From Perspicuibacillus lycopersici (GTDB lineage Bacteria > Bacillota > Bacilli > Bacillales > Caldibacillaceae): a stretch of 64,000 bases of DNA. Positions within the stretch are counted from its first letter, which is position 1; the number at the start of each line of letters is the position of its first letter. The notes below the pieces were generated by a model. The model had not been told where the DNA came from, searched no databases, and saw only the letters and a list, made by a program, of their open reading frames with translations. The stretch lies in assembly GCF_025660475.1 (NCBI RefSeq), contig NZ_JAOUSF010000002.1, positions 620,001-684,000 on the forward strand, written 5' to 3'. Below are positions 49,561 to 58,578 of this stretch, piece by piece. The translations under genes were made by a program, and so were the position numbers.

Positions 49561-50097
49561 ATGAAATTGAAAAGTGTCGATCGTTTAAAGGAATTGGAGA
49601 TTACGTTAGCTTCTGAAAATGATGCAGCACAAATAACCGAGCTGCTGAAAGATACTGCGCGATGGATTCAGGAAAAGGAGATCGATCAATGGAGGTTTCT
49701 CTTAAATGGCGGAGAGGATGAAGAAATTAAAGCTGCTATTAAACAAGAGGAAACATTTCTTATAACCGACAAAGGAAATGCGACAGCAACCTTTACCCTA
49801 TATTACACGCAAAACGAGTGGGACCAGTATGTTTGGGGAAATCATTCAAATGATGCCGTTTACCTCCACCGCCTCGCCGTTACTCGTTCACTTATCGGCA
49901 CCAATTTAGGGAAAGACATTTTGCATTGGGTGATACAGTACTTAGCGGATAAAGGAAAACTGTACTTGAGACTAGACTGTGTGGAAAATAATGAAAAGTT
50001 AAATCAATTTTATCAAATATGCGGTTTCGAAAAAGTTGGAAGCAGTCATGACCATTCTTTATACGAACAACCGCTCCAACGAAAATCATTCGAATAA
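49561..50097 (+). CDS. GNAT family N-acetyltransferase
   Basis: 178 residues, acetyl-CoA-dependent acyltransferase fold: ITLASENDAAQITELLKDTARWIQEKEIDQW at the N-terminus, AVYLHRLAVTRSLIGTNLGKDILHWV (acetyl-CoA loop, here SLIGTNLG) and LRLDCVENNEKLNQFYQICGFEKVG. Substrate unknown. ATG with a GGAGGG site. It precedes a second acetyltransferase gene by 34 bp and probably shares its transcript. First gene after the 52-bp array. Confidence 0.88.
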   Translation: MKLKSVDRLKELEITLASENDAAQITELLKDTARWIQEKEIDQWRFLLNGGEDEEIKAAIKQEETFLITDKGNATATFTLYYTQNEWDQYVWGNHSNDAVYLHRLAVTRSLIGTNLGKDILHWVIQYLADKGKLYLRLDCVENNEKLNQFYQICGFEKVGSSHDHSLYEQPLQRKSFE

Positions 50098-50131
50098 GTT
50101 TTACGAAAATCTATAAAGAAAGAGGAAACCA

Positions 50132-50716
50132 ATGGGGAATAGAGAAAAAACACTTAAAATTAGACCGATAAATAAACGGGATTTACCAAGATTATGGGAA
50201 TTAGCATTTAAGGATGCAGCTCCAGAATGGAAAAAATGGGATGCCCCCTATTTCGAGCATAAAGCATTACCATATGATACGTTTTTAGAAATATCGCCAC
50301 GGTTCGTCGAGCAAGATAGCTTCTGGGCAGTTGAACTAAATGGTGAGCTGATTGGAACGGTAAGCTATTATTGGGAACACGAACCATCCCGTTGGCTAGA
50401 GATGGGCATTGTCCTTCATGAAGCGGCAAACTGGAGCAAGGGCATCGGAACCCGCGTGTTACGTTTGTGGATTAATCACCTATTTCAAACAATGCCACTC
50501 GTTCGGGTTGGGTACACTACTTGGTCGGGTAATAAGCGCATGATTCGAGTCGGAGAAAAGCTTGGGATGACGATGGAGGCAAGAATTCGCAAGGTTCGAT
50601 ATTATAATGGTGAATATTATGATTCGATCCGAATGGGATTGCTTCGTGAAGAATGGGAGACGAACGAACTCTTTACTGGTACTGACCTAGAAGAATCGTT
50701 GAATAGTAGTAACTAA
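50132..50716 (+). CDS. GNAT family N-acetyltransferase, RimJ/RimL type
   Basis: 194 residues, starting MGNREKTLKIRPINKRDLPRLWELA. The RimJ/L-like pattern includes LIGTVSYYWEHEPSRWLEMGIVLHEAANWSKGIGTRVLRLWINHLF, GYTTWSGNKRMIRVGEKLGMTMEARIRKVRYYNGEYYDSIRMGLLREEW. Substrate unknown; amino-terminal or small-molecule acetylation is typical of the group. ATG with AGAAAGAGG. Confidence 0.9.
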   Translation: MGNREKTLKIRPINKRDLPRLWELAFKDAAPEWKKWDAPYFEHKALPYDTFLEISPRFVEQDSFWAVELNGELIGTVSYYWEHEPSRWLEMGIVLHEAANWSKGIGTRVLRLWINHLFQTMPLVRVGYTTWSGNKRMIRVGEKLGMTMEARIRKVRYYNGEYYDSIRMGLLREEWETNELFTGTDLEESLNSSN

Positions 50717-50735
50717 CAGATGATGAAAATATTTT

Positions 50736-50787
50736 AAAATCCTAAAAGCAAGCACATTTTTTGTGCATCGCCTTTAGGATTATTTTA
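50736..50787. terminator. Bidirectional terminator between the GNAT gene and tldE
   Basis: AAATCCTAAA pairs with TTTAGGATT, and AAGCACA with TGTGC forms an inner arm, with T/A runs outside; it lies between convergent genes. Confidence 0.75.
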
Positions 50788-50817
50788 TTTATAACTAATA
50801 TTTTCTAAGTCCAATAA

Positions 50818-52170
50818 TTAGTCGACAGTAACTGCAATACTCTTAATCTTTAAAGATGGTGAACCGATGTAGCCATATCCACCCATCGGTGAAAATTTTA
50901 AGTCGCTGCCTACTTCTTCTACGTCTCGAAGAACCTCAAAAAAGTTTCCTGCAATCGTCATCAGGTTCGTTGCTCCTTCAATTTTTCCTTCTTTCACATA
51001 GTAGCCGTATGCCATAAGAGAGAAATCACCAGAAATTTGATTTGCGCCAGAATGCAAGCCTGCTAATTCTGTAATAATAATCCCTTCTTCTAAACTACTG
51101 TATAGCTGTTCATAGGAAGATTCCGCAGGTTCTATATAAAAGTTTGATGGTGTTACCCCCACTGTTCCTTTGTAGGAGGACTTATACCCGTGTCCAGTAG
51201 ATTCTACCCCGTCTTTCTTTGCTGTTTTTAAGTTATAAAAATACGAGTTTAGCTTTCCGTTTTCTACTACGGTCAATTTTTTCGTTGGTACACCCTCTGA
51301 ATCAAATGTCGAGCTCTTTATTCCTTCTGGTAAAAATGGATCATCTAATAACGTAACCTTATCAGAAGCAATCGTTTCTCCTAGCTTTCCTTTTAACAAG
51401 GATTGCCCTTTTTGAACTGCCTCAGCTGAGAATGATGGAGCGAAAACTGCTAGCAGTGATGCAACTGCCGTATTTTTTAAAATCACGGGATATTTTTTAT
51501 TTGGATAGGTTTTTCCGCCTAAATAGCTTAATGCTTCTTCAACCGCAGTTTTAGCAATTTCATCAGCATTAAGAGAAGTAAAGTCCTTCGTTAATTTTAT
51601 ACACATTCCGTTTTTGATTTCTTCTCCTTCTTTCACTAGCGCAGAAACTGCGACAAAAAGAAAGTTATTTTGGTCAGATAACGCTAAGCCCTTATTGTTA
51701 AACAATGCTTTTTCAGATGACTCATCTTGAATTACCGCAAAGTCTACTTGATCCACTCGTGGGTCATATGCAAGCACCTTCTTCTCTACATCTTTTAAGA
51801 AAGCAATCTTGTCTTCAGCAGATACTTCTGTAAGTGCAGGTGAAAAGAAATTAACCTCTTCATACTTCGCATTGCCTGCAAACAATTCCTCTGGGTCATC
51901 TTCTATTAGTTGTGCGTTTTCTTTTGCATTTTCTAGTAAAAATTTAATTGAATCCTCATCAAGCTTTTCTGTATAGGCATACCCCATTTTTCCATTGTAA
52001 AGCCCTCGAACGGATACTCCACCAACAGTAGATGATTCGTATCCATCAATTTCCCCTTTAAAAATTTGACAAGAAAAATTACTAGATTTCTCATAATATA
52101 GCTCGATATCAGAAAATCCGAGTTTTTCTCCTTCTATAAATAATTGATCGCGAAATTTTACTAATTCCAT
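50818..52170 (-). CDS. tldE: TldE/PmbA-type metalloprotease partner
   Basis: 450 residues of the TldD/PmbA family lacking the HExxxH motif, so it is the non-catalytic partner. Family blocks: YYEKSSNFSCQIFKGEIDGYESSTVGGVSVRGLYNGKMGYAYTE near the N-terminus, and IIITELAGLHSGANQISGDFSLMAYGYYV and LTVVENGKLNSYFYNLKTAKKDGVESTGHG in the C-terminal part. It starts two bases after the tldD stop, so the pair is coupled and likely forms the heterodimeric protease that acts on unfolded or modified peptides. Confidence 0.9.
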   Translation of the reverse strand: MELVKFRDQLFIEGEKLGFSDIELYYEKSSNFSCQIFKGEIDGYESSTVGGVSVRGLYNGKMGYAYTEKLDEDSIKFLLENAKENAQLIEDDPEELFAGNAKYEEVNFFSPALTEVSAEDKIAFLKDVEKKVLAYDPRVDQVDFAVIQDESSEKALFNNKGLALSDQNNFLFVAVSALVKEGEEIKNGMCIKLTKDFTSLNADEIAKTAVEEALSYLGGKTYPNKKYPVILKNTAVASLLAVFAPSFSAEAVQKGQSLLKGKLGETIASDKVTLLDDPFLPEGIKSSTFDSEGVPTKKLTVVENGKLNSYFYNLKTAKKDGVESTGHGYKSSYKGTVGVTPSNFYIEPAESSYEQLYSSLEEGIIITELAGLHSGANQISGDFSLMAYGYYVKEGKIEGATNLMTIAGNFFEVLRDVEEVGSDLKFSPMGGYGYIGSPSLKIKSIAVTVD

Positions 52171-52172
52171 TA

Positions 52173-53564
52173 TTATGCCTCCCTTCCACCGACTGTGATT
52201 TCACTTACCCGAATCATAGGCTGACCAACGTTAACAGGAATGCTTCCACTAGATGCTCCACACATACCAGCACCATGACCTAAATTATTCCCAACCATGT
52301 CGATTAATTGAATAGTTTTTGCACCATTACCAATTAATGTCGCTCCACGTAATGGTTTATCTATTTTGCCATTTTTCACGAGGTATGCCTCATTGATAGC
52401 AAAATTATAATCACCAGTTGCAGGATTTACAGAACCACCACCCATATATTTGGCATAAATTCCATGCTCCGTATTGGCAATGATTTCTTCAGGACTCGAT
52501 TTTCCTGGTGCAATATACGTATTGGTCATCCGTGAAGTTGGTGCGAATCGATACGATTCTCTACGTCCGGAACCTGTAGATTCTTCTCCCATTCGTCTAC
52601 CATTAAATTTATCAATCATATAACCTTTTAAAATACCATTTTCAATTAAAACATTCTTTCTCGCTTTTTCTCCCTCATCATCAATATTGATCGAACCCCA
52701 TTCATTTTGAATTGTTCCATCATCAATATAGGTAACAAGATCGGATGCTACCTTTTGCCCAACTTTATTGGCGAATACGGAGTTATTTTTTGCAACTGCA
52801 GCGGCTTCCAAGCCATGTCCACAGGCTTCGTGGAAGATTACCCCACCGAATTCATTATCAATGACAACTGGGAATTTTCCGCTCGGTGCAAAATCTGCAT
52901 TCAACATTGTAACGGCAATTCTAGCTGCCTCTTTGGCATAGTGGTTAAGATCAAGGTTTTCAATAAATTCAAATCCTTGTAGTGCACCAGGGCCATAGAA
53001 GCCTGTTTGCATATCAGAGCCGTTTGAAGCTACTGCCTGTAATGCTAAACGACTATGTACCCGTTTATCCTCTACAAATTTACCTTCTGAATTTGCAATT
53101 AACACATTTTGTTCTTCATCTACTAAGCGAATAATTGCTTGGGCAATCGCTGGATCATAATTGGTTATGATTTCATTTGCCTTTCGTAGCACTTGTAGCT
53201 TCCGAGTTTTTTCTACACTATTAGGCATTAATTCTGTTGGATGTAAGTTATGTACGATTTCTTTTTCTAAAGGTAAAACAACCGTTTCTTGAGCATTTGT
53301 CCCTTGAATCGCTTGGGCAGCCGTTTTTGCTGCTTTAAGCAATCCATCTCTTGAAAAATCATTGGTATATGCATAAACACTTTGTAAGCCTTTAAACACA
53401 CGGATTCCGACACCGAAGTCACGTCCGGAAACGCTCTTTTCTAATCGACCACCCTGCAAAATCATACTATTGTTAAAGCGATCTTCGACAAATACTTCCG
53501 AAAAATCTCCACCTGTTGTTAGCGCAGCGGCTAAAACATCTTCTATTAGTGACTTATTTAGCAT
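52173..53564 (-). CDS. tldD: metalloprotease TldD
   Basis: 463 residues with the zinc site HEACGH (His245, Glu246, His250) in FGGVIFHEACGHGLEAAAV and the third-ligand region GAGMCGASSGSIPVNVGQP. The E. coli TldD/E complex is a peptidase that digests unstructured peptides threaded between the subunits; this pair should act likewise in the cytoplasm. No nearby precursor-peptide gene was seen. ATG with AGGAGGG. The transcript continues into tldE. Confidence 0.92.
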   Translation of the reverse strand: MLNKSLIEDVLAAALTTGGDFSEVFVEDRFNNSMILQGGRLEKSVSGRDFGVGIRVFKGLQSVYAYTNDFSRDGLLKAAKTAAQAIQGTNAQETVVLPLEKEIVHNLHPTELMPNSVEKTRKLQVLRKANEIITNYDPAIAQAIIRLVDEEQNVLIANSEGKFVEDKRVHSRLALQAVASNGSDMQTGFYGPGALQGFEFIENLDLNHYAKEAARIAVTMLNADFAPSGKFPVVIDNEFGGVIFHEACGHGLEAAAVAKNNSVFANKVGQKVASDLVTYIDDGTIQNEWGSINIDDEGEKARKNVLIENGILKGYMIDKFNGRRMGEESTGSGRRESYRFAPTSRMTNTYIAPGKSSPEEIIANTEHGIYAKYMGGGSVNPATGDYNFAINEAYLVKNGKIDKPLRGATLIGNGAKTIQLIDMVGNNLGHGAGMCGASSGSIPVNVGQPMIRVSEITVGGREA

Positions 53565-53751
53565 ATTGTCCCTCCTATTTTCTGACTAGTTTTAAAAAAC
53601 ATATTATTATTATACTTCAATTATTCAGTTATGCACACGTTTTTTGAATGATTCAACATCAGACCTCAGACTGATTTTTTTCTTAAGCTTTGCAAATGAA
53701 TAATTGAATGAAAGGCTAATAAAAATATCCCATCGTCCCCTTTACTATTCA

Positions 53752-53793
53752 CAAAAAAAGGATGCCTAGTATTTCTACTTAAGCATCCCTTTG
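53752..53793 (-). terminator. Terminator after the M42 peptidase gene
   Basis: GGATGC and GCATCC with flanking AAAG/CTTT extension; a T7 run on the minus strand follows. About 30 bp after the peptidase stop. Confidence 0.8.
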
Positions 53794-53819
53794 ATTATTT
53801 TTCTGTTTTTTGAAATTAC

Positions 53820-54869
53820 TTATTCCACCATTTCAGACAATACATATTGATAGATTAGTTTTTCTGTATTTTCGATTGATGTCACATGTGTACGCTCAAA
53901 TGCATGCGAGGAATCAATTCCTGGCCCGATAAGACCATGGACAATATCAAAGCCACTACGGATAGCAGCAGAAGCGTCTGAACCGTAATATGGATAAATA
54001 TCTAGCTTATATCCAATGTTATGCTTGTTCGCTAATTCTACAAGATGCTTCCGCAATTTATAATTGTATGGACCGCTAGCATCCTTCACACAAATGGAAA
54101 CAGTATATTCATCAGTAGATTGGCCATCACCCATTGCTCCCATATCCACTGCTAAGTATTCAATCGTTTCCGGTGTAATGTTAGAGTTACCACCATAGCC
54201 GATTTCTTCATTATTAGAAATTAAAAAATGGGTAGTATATGGTAATTGCACACCAGTTGTAACTACATGCTCAATTAATTTCATCAAGACTCCGACACTT
54301 GCCTTATCATCTAAATGGCGAGACTTAATATAGCCATTTTCGGTTACTTGTACGCGTGGATCAAGAGAAACAAAATCTCCCACCTCAATACCAAGTGCAC
54401 GGACCTCATCTGCACTATGCACTTTCTCATCAATACGAACTTCTATATTTTGTTGATTTCTTTCCGCTGTTTTCGCATCTTTATACACATGCACCGATTG
54501 CTGATGCATTAAAATTGTTCCTGTGTATACTTTTCCTGAGGAAGTTTCGATTTGACAATATTCCCCTTCAATCGCATTCCAAGCATACCCACCAATTAAA
54601 TCTAAGCGTAGTCGTCCATTACTTTTTACCTCTTTCACCATTGCACCTAATGTATCTACATGCGCGGTAAGCATCCGGTGCTTCGAATCATCTGCACCTT
54701 TCAAGGTTGCGATTAAACCACCTTTACGATTTCTATAGGTGTCTACTCCTAAATTTCGAAAAAATTGTTCTACAAAGGTAATTACTTTTTCGGTATTTCC
54801 ACTCGGACTAGGAATGGAAACTAATTTTTGGATAATTTCAATGGTTGCTTGGCTATTCGGATATGCCAT
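53820..54869 (-). CDS. M42 family metallopeptidase (aminopeptidase)
   Basis: 349 residues. Dinuclear zinc ligands and catalytic residues in order: TAHVDTLG (His70, Asp72), SRHLDDKASVG, the EE pair in ISNNEEIGYGG, YPYYGSDASA and the final GIDSSHAFERTH histidine. A PDZ-like insertion domain (about 85-170) is normal for the FrvX/YsdC group. Expected to form a dodecameric aminopeptidase (family knowledge). ATG with AAGGGGAAAT. Confidence 0.92.
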   Translation of the reverse strand: MAYPNSQATIEIIQKLVSIPSPSGNTEKVITFVEQFFRNLGVDTYRNRKGGLIATLKGADDSKHRMLTAHVDTLGAMVKEVKSNGRLRLDLIGGYAWNAIEGEYCQIETSSGKVYTGTILMHQQSVHVYKDAKTAERNQQNIEVRIDEKVHSADEVRALGIEVGDFVSLDPRVQVTENGYIKSRHLDDKASVGVLMKLIEHVVTTGVQLPYTTHFLISNNEEIGYGGNSNITPETIEYLAVDMGAMGDGQSTDEYTVSICVKDASGPYNYKLRKHLVELANKHNIGYKLDIYPYYGSDASAAIRSGFDIVHGLIGPGIDSSHAFERTHVTSIENTEKLIYQYVLSEMVE

Positions 54870-55105
54870 TATGTATTTCCCCTTCCACTCATTTAGATAT
54901 TTTTACCTTACTCTTATTAAAACATATTTATCCGACATTATTGATAGAAAATTATTTTCTTTACAAAAGAAGATTTTCTAGTGAATATCTTTTGAATTTT
55001 TTACCAACCTATTACTTGCAAAAACAAATAGACAATGTAATAAAAATACAATAAAATGTATAAAGCGAAAAAATATAAGTTTTTTAGTTTTTGGAAGGAG
55101 TCCTT

Positions 55106-56458
55106 ATGAAACAAAATTTTTCAGTCACTGCTATATGTAAATTTATCATTCCTTCACTTATCGGAATTATAATATTCATGTTACCGATATCTATTAACGG
55201 AAATGTCACAATACCTATTGCTATCTTCTCTAATTGGTTACAAACATTGCTTTATGGATATACCCCCGCAATCATGCTTGTCATCATTTCGATCACTTTT
55301 CTCGGAACATTGATAACAAAAGTTTGGAAGCCTGCCTTTATTTTAAACTTTCCTTTTTGGAATAGCTTATTTAATGTAGCACCGGCATGGTTTATCATTC
55401 GTACCTTTGGATTTTTATTTGCAACTGTGACAATTTTCCAGTGGGGACCAGAAGCGATATCGTCAGAAAATACCGGCGGCCTGTTATTAGGGAAGGAAGG
55501 GTTATTATCCGTGCTTTTCTCCGTATTTTTATTTGCCGGACTATTTATGCCATTACTCCTTAACTTTGGTTTATTAGATTTTTTTGGAGCGTTGTTAATA
55601 AAAATTATGCGCCCACTATTTAAACTTCCTGGCCGTTCCTCCATTGATGCGATTGCTTCCTGGCTTGGGGATGGTACGATCGGGGTACTTTTAACGAGTA
55701 AGCAATATGAGGACGGCTTTTACACAAAAAAGGAAGCAGCTATTGTTGGAACAACCTTTTCTATTGTATCGATCACCTTTAGTTTAGTCGTAATTAATAC
55801 CGTTCATTTAGAAAATCTATTTGTTCCATTTTATTTAACGGTTACCTTTGCTGGCTTAGTAGCAGCAATTATTATGCCACGGATACCGCCACTTTCTAAA
55901 AAACCTAATACGTATTATGGGGAAAAGGAAGCAGCGACGACGGAAGTGATTCCTCCGGGCTTTACCCCTGTACAATGGGGATTTACACAAGCAGTAAAAC
56001 AAGCAGACAAAAATACGAGCATTCCAGCCTTTTTTCTCGACGGCTTGAAAAATGTTCTCGATATGTGGTTAGGTGTAGCACCTGTTGTTATGGCGATTGG
56101 CACCATTGGCTTAATGCTGGCAGAATATACGCCAATATTTCAGTGGTTAGGAACTCCGTTTATCCCTTTATTAGAATTAATGCAGATTCCTGAAGCACAG
56201 GCTGCGTCTGAAACGATTCTTATCGGTTTTACGGATATGCTCCTTCCTTCCATTATTGCAAGTGGCATCGAAAGTGACATGACCCGCTTTGTTATTGCAG
56301 CACTTTCTGTTACTCAATTGATTTATTTATCAGAAGTTGGCGGATTATTACTAGGCTCGAAAATACCGTTGAAATTCTTCGATCTAGTATTAATTTTTTT
56401 AGAACGGACGATCATCACATTACCGATTATTGTAATTGTGGCACATTTTCTTTTCTAA
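55106..56458 (+). CDS. YjiH family nucleoside-recognition-domain membrane protein
   Basis: 450 residues, about ten membrane spans. Two nucleoside-recognition (Gate) type repeats are visible around LPGRSSIDAIASWLGDGTIGVLLTSKQYEDGFYTKKEAAIVGTTFSIVSITF and AASETILIGFTDMLLPSIIASGIESDMTRFVIAALSVTQLIYLSE. Matches the YjiH group, whose substrate is unknown to me. ATG at 55106 with AAGGAG. Divergent from the M42 peptidase gene, so a link to peptide or amino acid use is only a guess. Confidence 0.85.
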   Translation: MKQNFSVTAICKFIIPSLIGIIIFMLPISINGNVTIPIAIFSNWLQTLLYGYTPAIMLVIISITFLGTLITKVWKPAFILNFPFWNSLFNVAPAWFIIRTFGFLFATVTIFQWGPEAISSENTGGLLLGKEGLLSVLFSVFLFAGLFMPLLLNFGLLDFFGALLIKIMRPLFKLPGRSSIDAIASWLGDGTIGVLLTSKQYEDGFYTKKEAAIVGTTFSIVSITFSLVVINTVHLENLFVPFYLTVTFAGLVAAIIMPRIPPLSKKPNTYYGEKEAATTEVIPPGFTPVQWGFTQAVKQADKNTSIPAFFLDGLKNVLDMWLGVAPVVMAIGTIGLMLAEYTPIFQWLGTPFIPLLELMQIPEAQAASETILIGFTDMLLPSIIASGIESDMTRFVIAALSVTQLIYLSEVGGLLLGSKIPLKFFDLVLIFLERTIITLPIIVIVAHFLF

Positions 56459-56571
56459 CAGTGCCAACCATATACATTTATGAGCGTAGTGTGCATTTTC
56501 CTAGTTTCCTGCCTAGATGGACAAATGTGTAATTCATTCTACCGATTTATGGTAGTAGCGACAACAAACAT

Positions 56572-56612
56572 AAAAAAGGCTGAACCGTTGATGCGGCTCA
56601 GCCTTTTTTATG
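56572..56612. terminator. Bidirectional terminator, yjiH-type gene and small FbpB-like gene
   Basis: AAAAAAGGCTGA and TCAGCCTTTTTT form a 12-bp stem, with inner CCG/CGG around TTGATG. It ends six bases from the small gene's stop codon. Confidence 0.9.
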
Positions 56613-56617
56613 ATAGA

Positions 56618-56746
56618 TTATTTTTTCACTTCAACTAATTTCTCTACAAGTTTATCTTCTAATTTATCTAATTGTTTTTTATCAGCCATAATTTCTTCTT
56701 TATTCTTTTTAATTAAGTCTTCAAAAACTGTTTTTCTTTTTCTCAT
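56618..56746 (-). CDS. 42-residue basic protein, FbpB-like, under Mn2+ riboswitch
   Basis: Too short for routine gene calling but well supported. ATG with AAGGTGG upstream, a clean stop just before a terminator, and an obvious protein pattern: MRKRKTVFEDLIKKNKEEIM, then a Lys/Glu-rich helix ending VEKLVEVKK. The MRKRK..(F/Y)E(D/E)L(I/V).(K/E)NK.EI start resembles the FbpB small basic protein family, whose B. subtilis member is Fur-regulated and works with the sRNA FsrA in iron sparing. Here no classic Fur box was found; instead the only visible control is the yybP-ykoY riboswitch 60 nt upstream. Function inferred only by similarity. Confidence 0.75.
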   Translation of the reverse strand: MRKRKTVFEDLIKKNKEEIMADKKQLDKLEDKLVEKLVEVKK

Positions 56747-56807
56747 GTTCTTCACCACCTTAAATTGGAATTTTTTAAAATCTATTTATAATCGATTATT
56801 AGCAACG

Positions 56808-56966
56808 AAAAAACCTTTACCTTAATTGGCAAAGGTCTACACACAATAAGAGACCTTTACCTCACGGGTAAAGGTCTCGCTAACAACAAATTAGTTGCCA
56901 ACAAAGCCGGGAAAATTATTATCTCCGAATTGACGACTTTGTTGTAAAAGCTACTCCCCTTTAGGA
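56808..56966 (-). promoter_or_regulatory. yybP-ykoY (manganese) riboswitch with terminator platform
   Basis: The minus-strand RNA carries the family's conserved blocks: UAAAGGGGAGUAGC (starting 56963), AGUCGUCAAUUCGG, CCCGGCUUUGUUGGCA and GCGAGACCUUUACC. Downstream segments are mutually complementary. GAGACCUUUACC (56867-56878) can pair either with the aptamer's UAAAGG (P1) or with GGUAAAGGUCUC (56850-56861). The latter can instead pair with AGACCUUUGCC (56828-56838), which otherwise forms a terminator with GGUAAAGGU plus T6 (56808-56821). Logic: Mn2+ bound, P1 formed, terminator broken, gene on. Confidence 0.9.
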
Positions 56967-56989
56967 GAACGTTTCAATTAAGTAATTTA

Positions 56990-57018
56990 AATATAATCAA
57001 AACTTAGGCGTTTGTCAA
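56990..57018 (-). promoter_or_regulatory. sigma-A promoter of the Mn2+ riboswitch transcript
   Basis: TTGACA (57013-57018), a 17-bp spacer and TATATT (56990-56995) on the minus strand. The predicted start near 56983 is about 20 nt before the riboswitch aptamer. Confidence 0.8.
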
Positions 57019-57074
57019 TTACAATTACTGGTAGCAAGCAATTCTACTACTCATATGAAAACATTCGAAAGAAG

Positions 57075-58163
57075 TTAACCTAGTAATGCTATAGCAAGTG
57101 GAATTAATAATACAACTATTAAGAAAATCCATCCTAACGGTCTTGCCATGTTCATGGTCCAGCCACTTCCAAATCGTTTTTCAACAAATGTTCCTGGGTC
57201 CTCAGGATTAAAGTAGAAGACTCCTAGCTTCCAATAGCGATCATCATCCCGGTTGATTTTTTCTCCATTCTTTCCTGTCGCGACCTTTACCCGACTTCCT
57301 CCTTGCCCTGTTAGGATCGTCAATACGATAGCTCCAATAACAATTGCGCCAATAGGAAGAAATACGAGCGTTAATAATAACGAAGAATCGACTGTCACTA
57401 CAAAGGTCAATTGCGCAAAAGAGAACAAAGCGACTATTAATGTTCCAGATATTATCGTAAACAAGGACCAACGTCTGCGGAAAATAAGATTTTGCTTCAT
57501 AGATTCCGTTGGATTTGCAGGATCAATTTGCTGCTTGCTGGAGGAAATAATGAAATTAGTAAAGAAAAATAATCCTGTCATAAAGAGCTGTATTAACGGG
57601 AACATCAGTAATGTCCCTACCGATTTCTCTGACCAATCGGTAACGTTTCCTTGCAAATCATAGTGCATTGGTAATCGTTCTGGAAATTTATCATAAAAGA
57701 TAAAGGTAAGCAGTACTGTTCCAAGCATAAGTAATAGTGGTAGAAGGAACCAACGATTGGAATACGTCTTTTTTTGTTTATTGAAGCTTGTATCCATCAC
57801 CATTGCTTGCGGCAACGTATCATGCCATCTTTTTTCCGCCTTTAATTTTTTCATCTGATTATGAAAATAAAGATAGACGAAAAAAGAACCAATGAGATAA
57901 GTAAATATCGTGACTGTAAAAATAATTGCCCATACATTCTCCGCTACGAAGGAATACGGTACAAGCATAATAATCATGAAAACTACACCGATTACACTCG
58001 TGAGTAACGCATATTTTTTTCGAAAGTGTGCAAATGTTTCATTATGATACATTTCAGCTGGAATGGATATACCAAAGCTTTCTGTTTTTCTCGTTATATA
58101 TGGAGTTATTGCTGTAATAATGATAGTAGGTACAAATATCAATAATAATAAAAGGACATTCAT
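57075..58163 (-). CDS. DUF1648/DUF5808 multi-span membrane protein
   Basis: 362 residues with about seven or eight hydrophobic spans. A DUF1648 block (FYDKFPERLPMHYDLQGNVTDWSEKSVGTLLMFPLIQLFMTG) lies mid-protein, and a DUF5808-like block (DRYWKLGVFYFNPEDPGTFVEKRFGSGWTMNMARPLGW) near the end. Function unknown; such proteins are commonly paired with small GntR regulators. The GntR gene upstream overlaps it by four bases, so the two are translationally coupled and probably autoregulated through the inverted repeat at 58579-58615. Confidence 0.87.
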   Translation of the reverse strand: MNVLLLLLIFVPTIIITAITPYITRKTESFGISIPAEMYHNETFAHFRKKYALLTSVIGVVFMIIMLVPYSFVAENVWAIIFTVTIFTYLIGSFFVYLYFHNQMKKLKAEKRWHDTLPQAMVMDTSFNKQKKTYSNRWFLLPLLLMLGTVLLTFIFYDKFPERLPMHYDLQGNVTDWSEKSVGTLLMFPLIQLFMTGLFFFTNFIISSSKQQIDPANPTESMKQNLIFRRRWSLFTIISGTLIVALFSFAQLTFVVTVDSSLLLTLVFLPIGAIVIGAIVLTILTGQGGSRVKVATGKNGEKINRDDDRYWKLGVFYFNPEDPGTFVEKRFGSGWTMNMARPLGWIFLIVVLLIPLAIALLG

Positions 58164-58555
58164 TTTTGATCGCCTCCCGTTAATAGTTGGTGATACAATT
58201 CTTTACTTATTTTTAGAAATTCTTCTACCTTCATTCCCCGACAGATTGCTTCACTTATTAATGGCTGTAAGCTTTCGGTAAGATTTTTTAAATATTCCTT
58301 GTTGAGCTCTGGCATGGAATCCGGATTAATAACAACACCTTTTTGACGGTGAATATGAATAAAACCATCCTGCTTTAGTAACTGGTATGCCTTATTAATA
58401 GTATGCATATTAACGCCTAAATCTGCTGCCATCGTTCGAACAGACGGCAACGCTTCACCGGGTAGTAATTGCTTAGAGGCAATTCCTTCAATAATCTTGT
58501 TTCGTAGTTGTATATAAAGCGGTGATTCCGATTGTAAATCTAGTGAAATGATCAT
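58160..58555 (-). CDS. GntR family regulator, YtrA subfamily
   Basis: 131 residues: GntR winged helix (PLYIQLRNKIIEGIASKQLLPGEALPSVRTMAADLGVNMHTINKAYQLLKQDGFIHIHRQKGVVI) followed by a short two-helix dimerisation tail, the YtrA layout with no large effector domain. YtrA-type genes usually repress the transporter or membrane operon they head, here with the DUF1648 gene. ATG with AAAGGATTGG. Confidence 0.92.
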   Translation of the reverse strand: MIISLDLQSESPLYIQLRNKIIEGIASKQLLPGEALPSVRTMAADLGVNMHTINKAYQLLKQDGFIHIHRQKGVVINPDSMPELNKEYLKNLTESLQPLISEAICRGMKVEEFLKISKELYHQLLTGGDQK

Positions 58556-58578
58556 CGTACCAATCCTTTGTTCTAAAT

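Noticed and set aside
56786-56797. ATAATCGATTAT palindrome as a Fur box for the small FbpB-like gene
   Set aside because: It is a 12-bp perfect palindrome but lacks the 7-1-7 spacing and TGATAAT arms of the Bacillus Fur box, and lies downstream of the riboswitch terminator.
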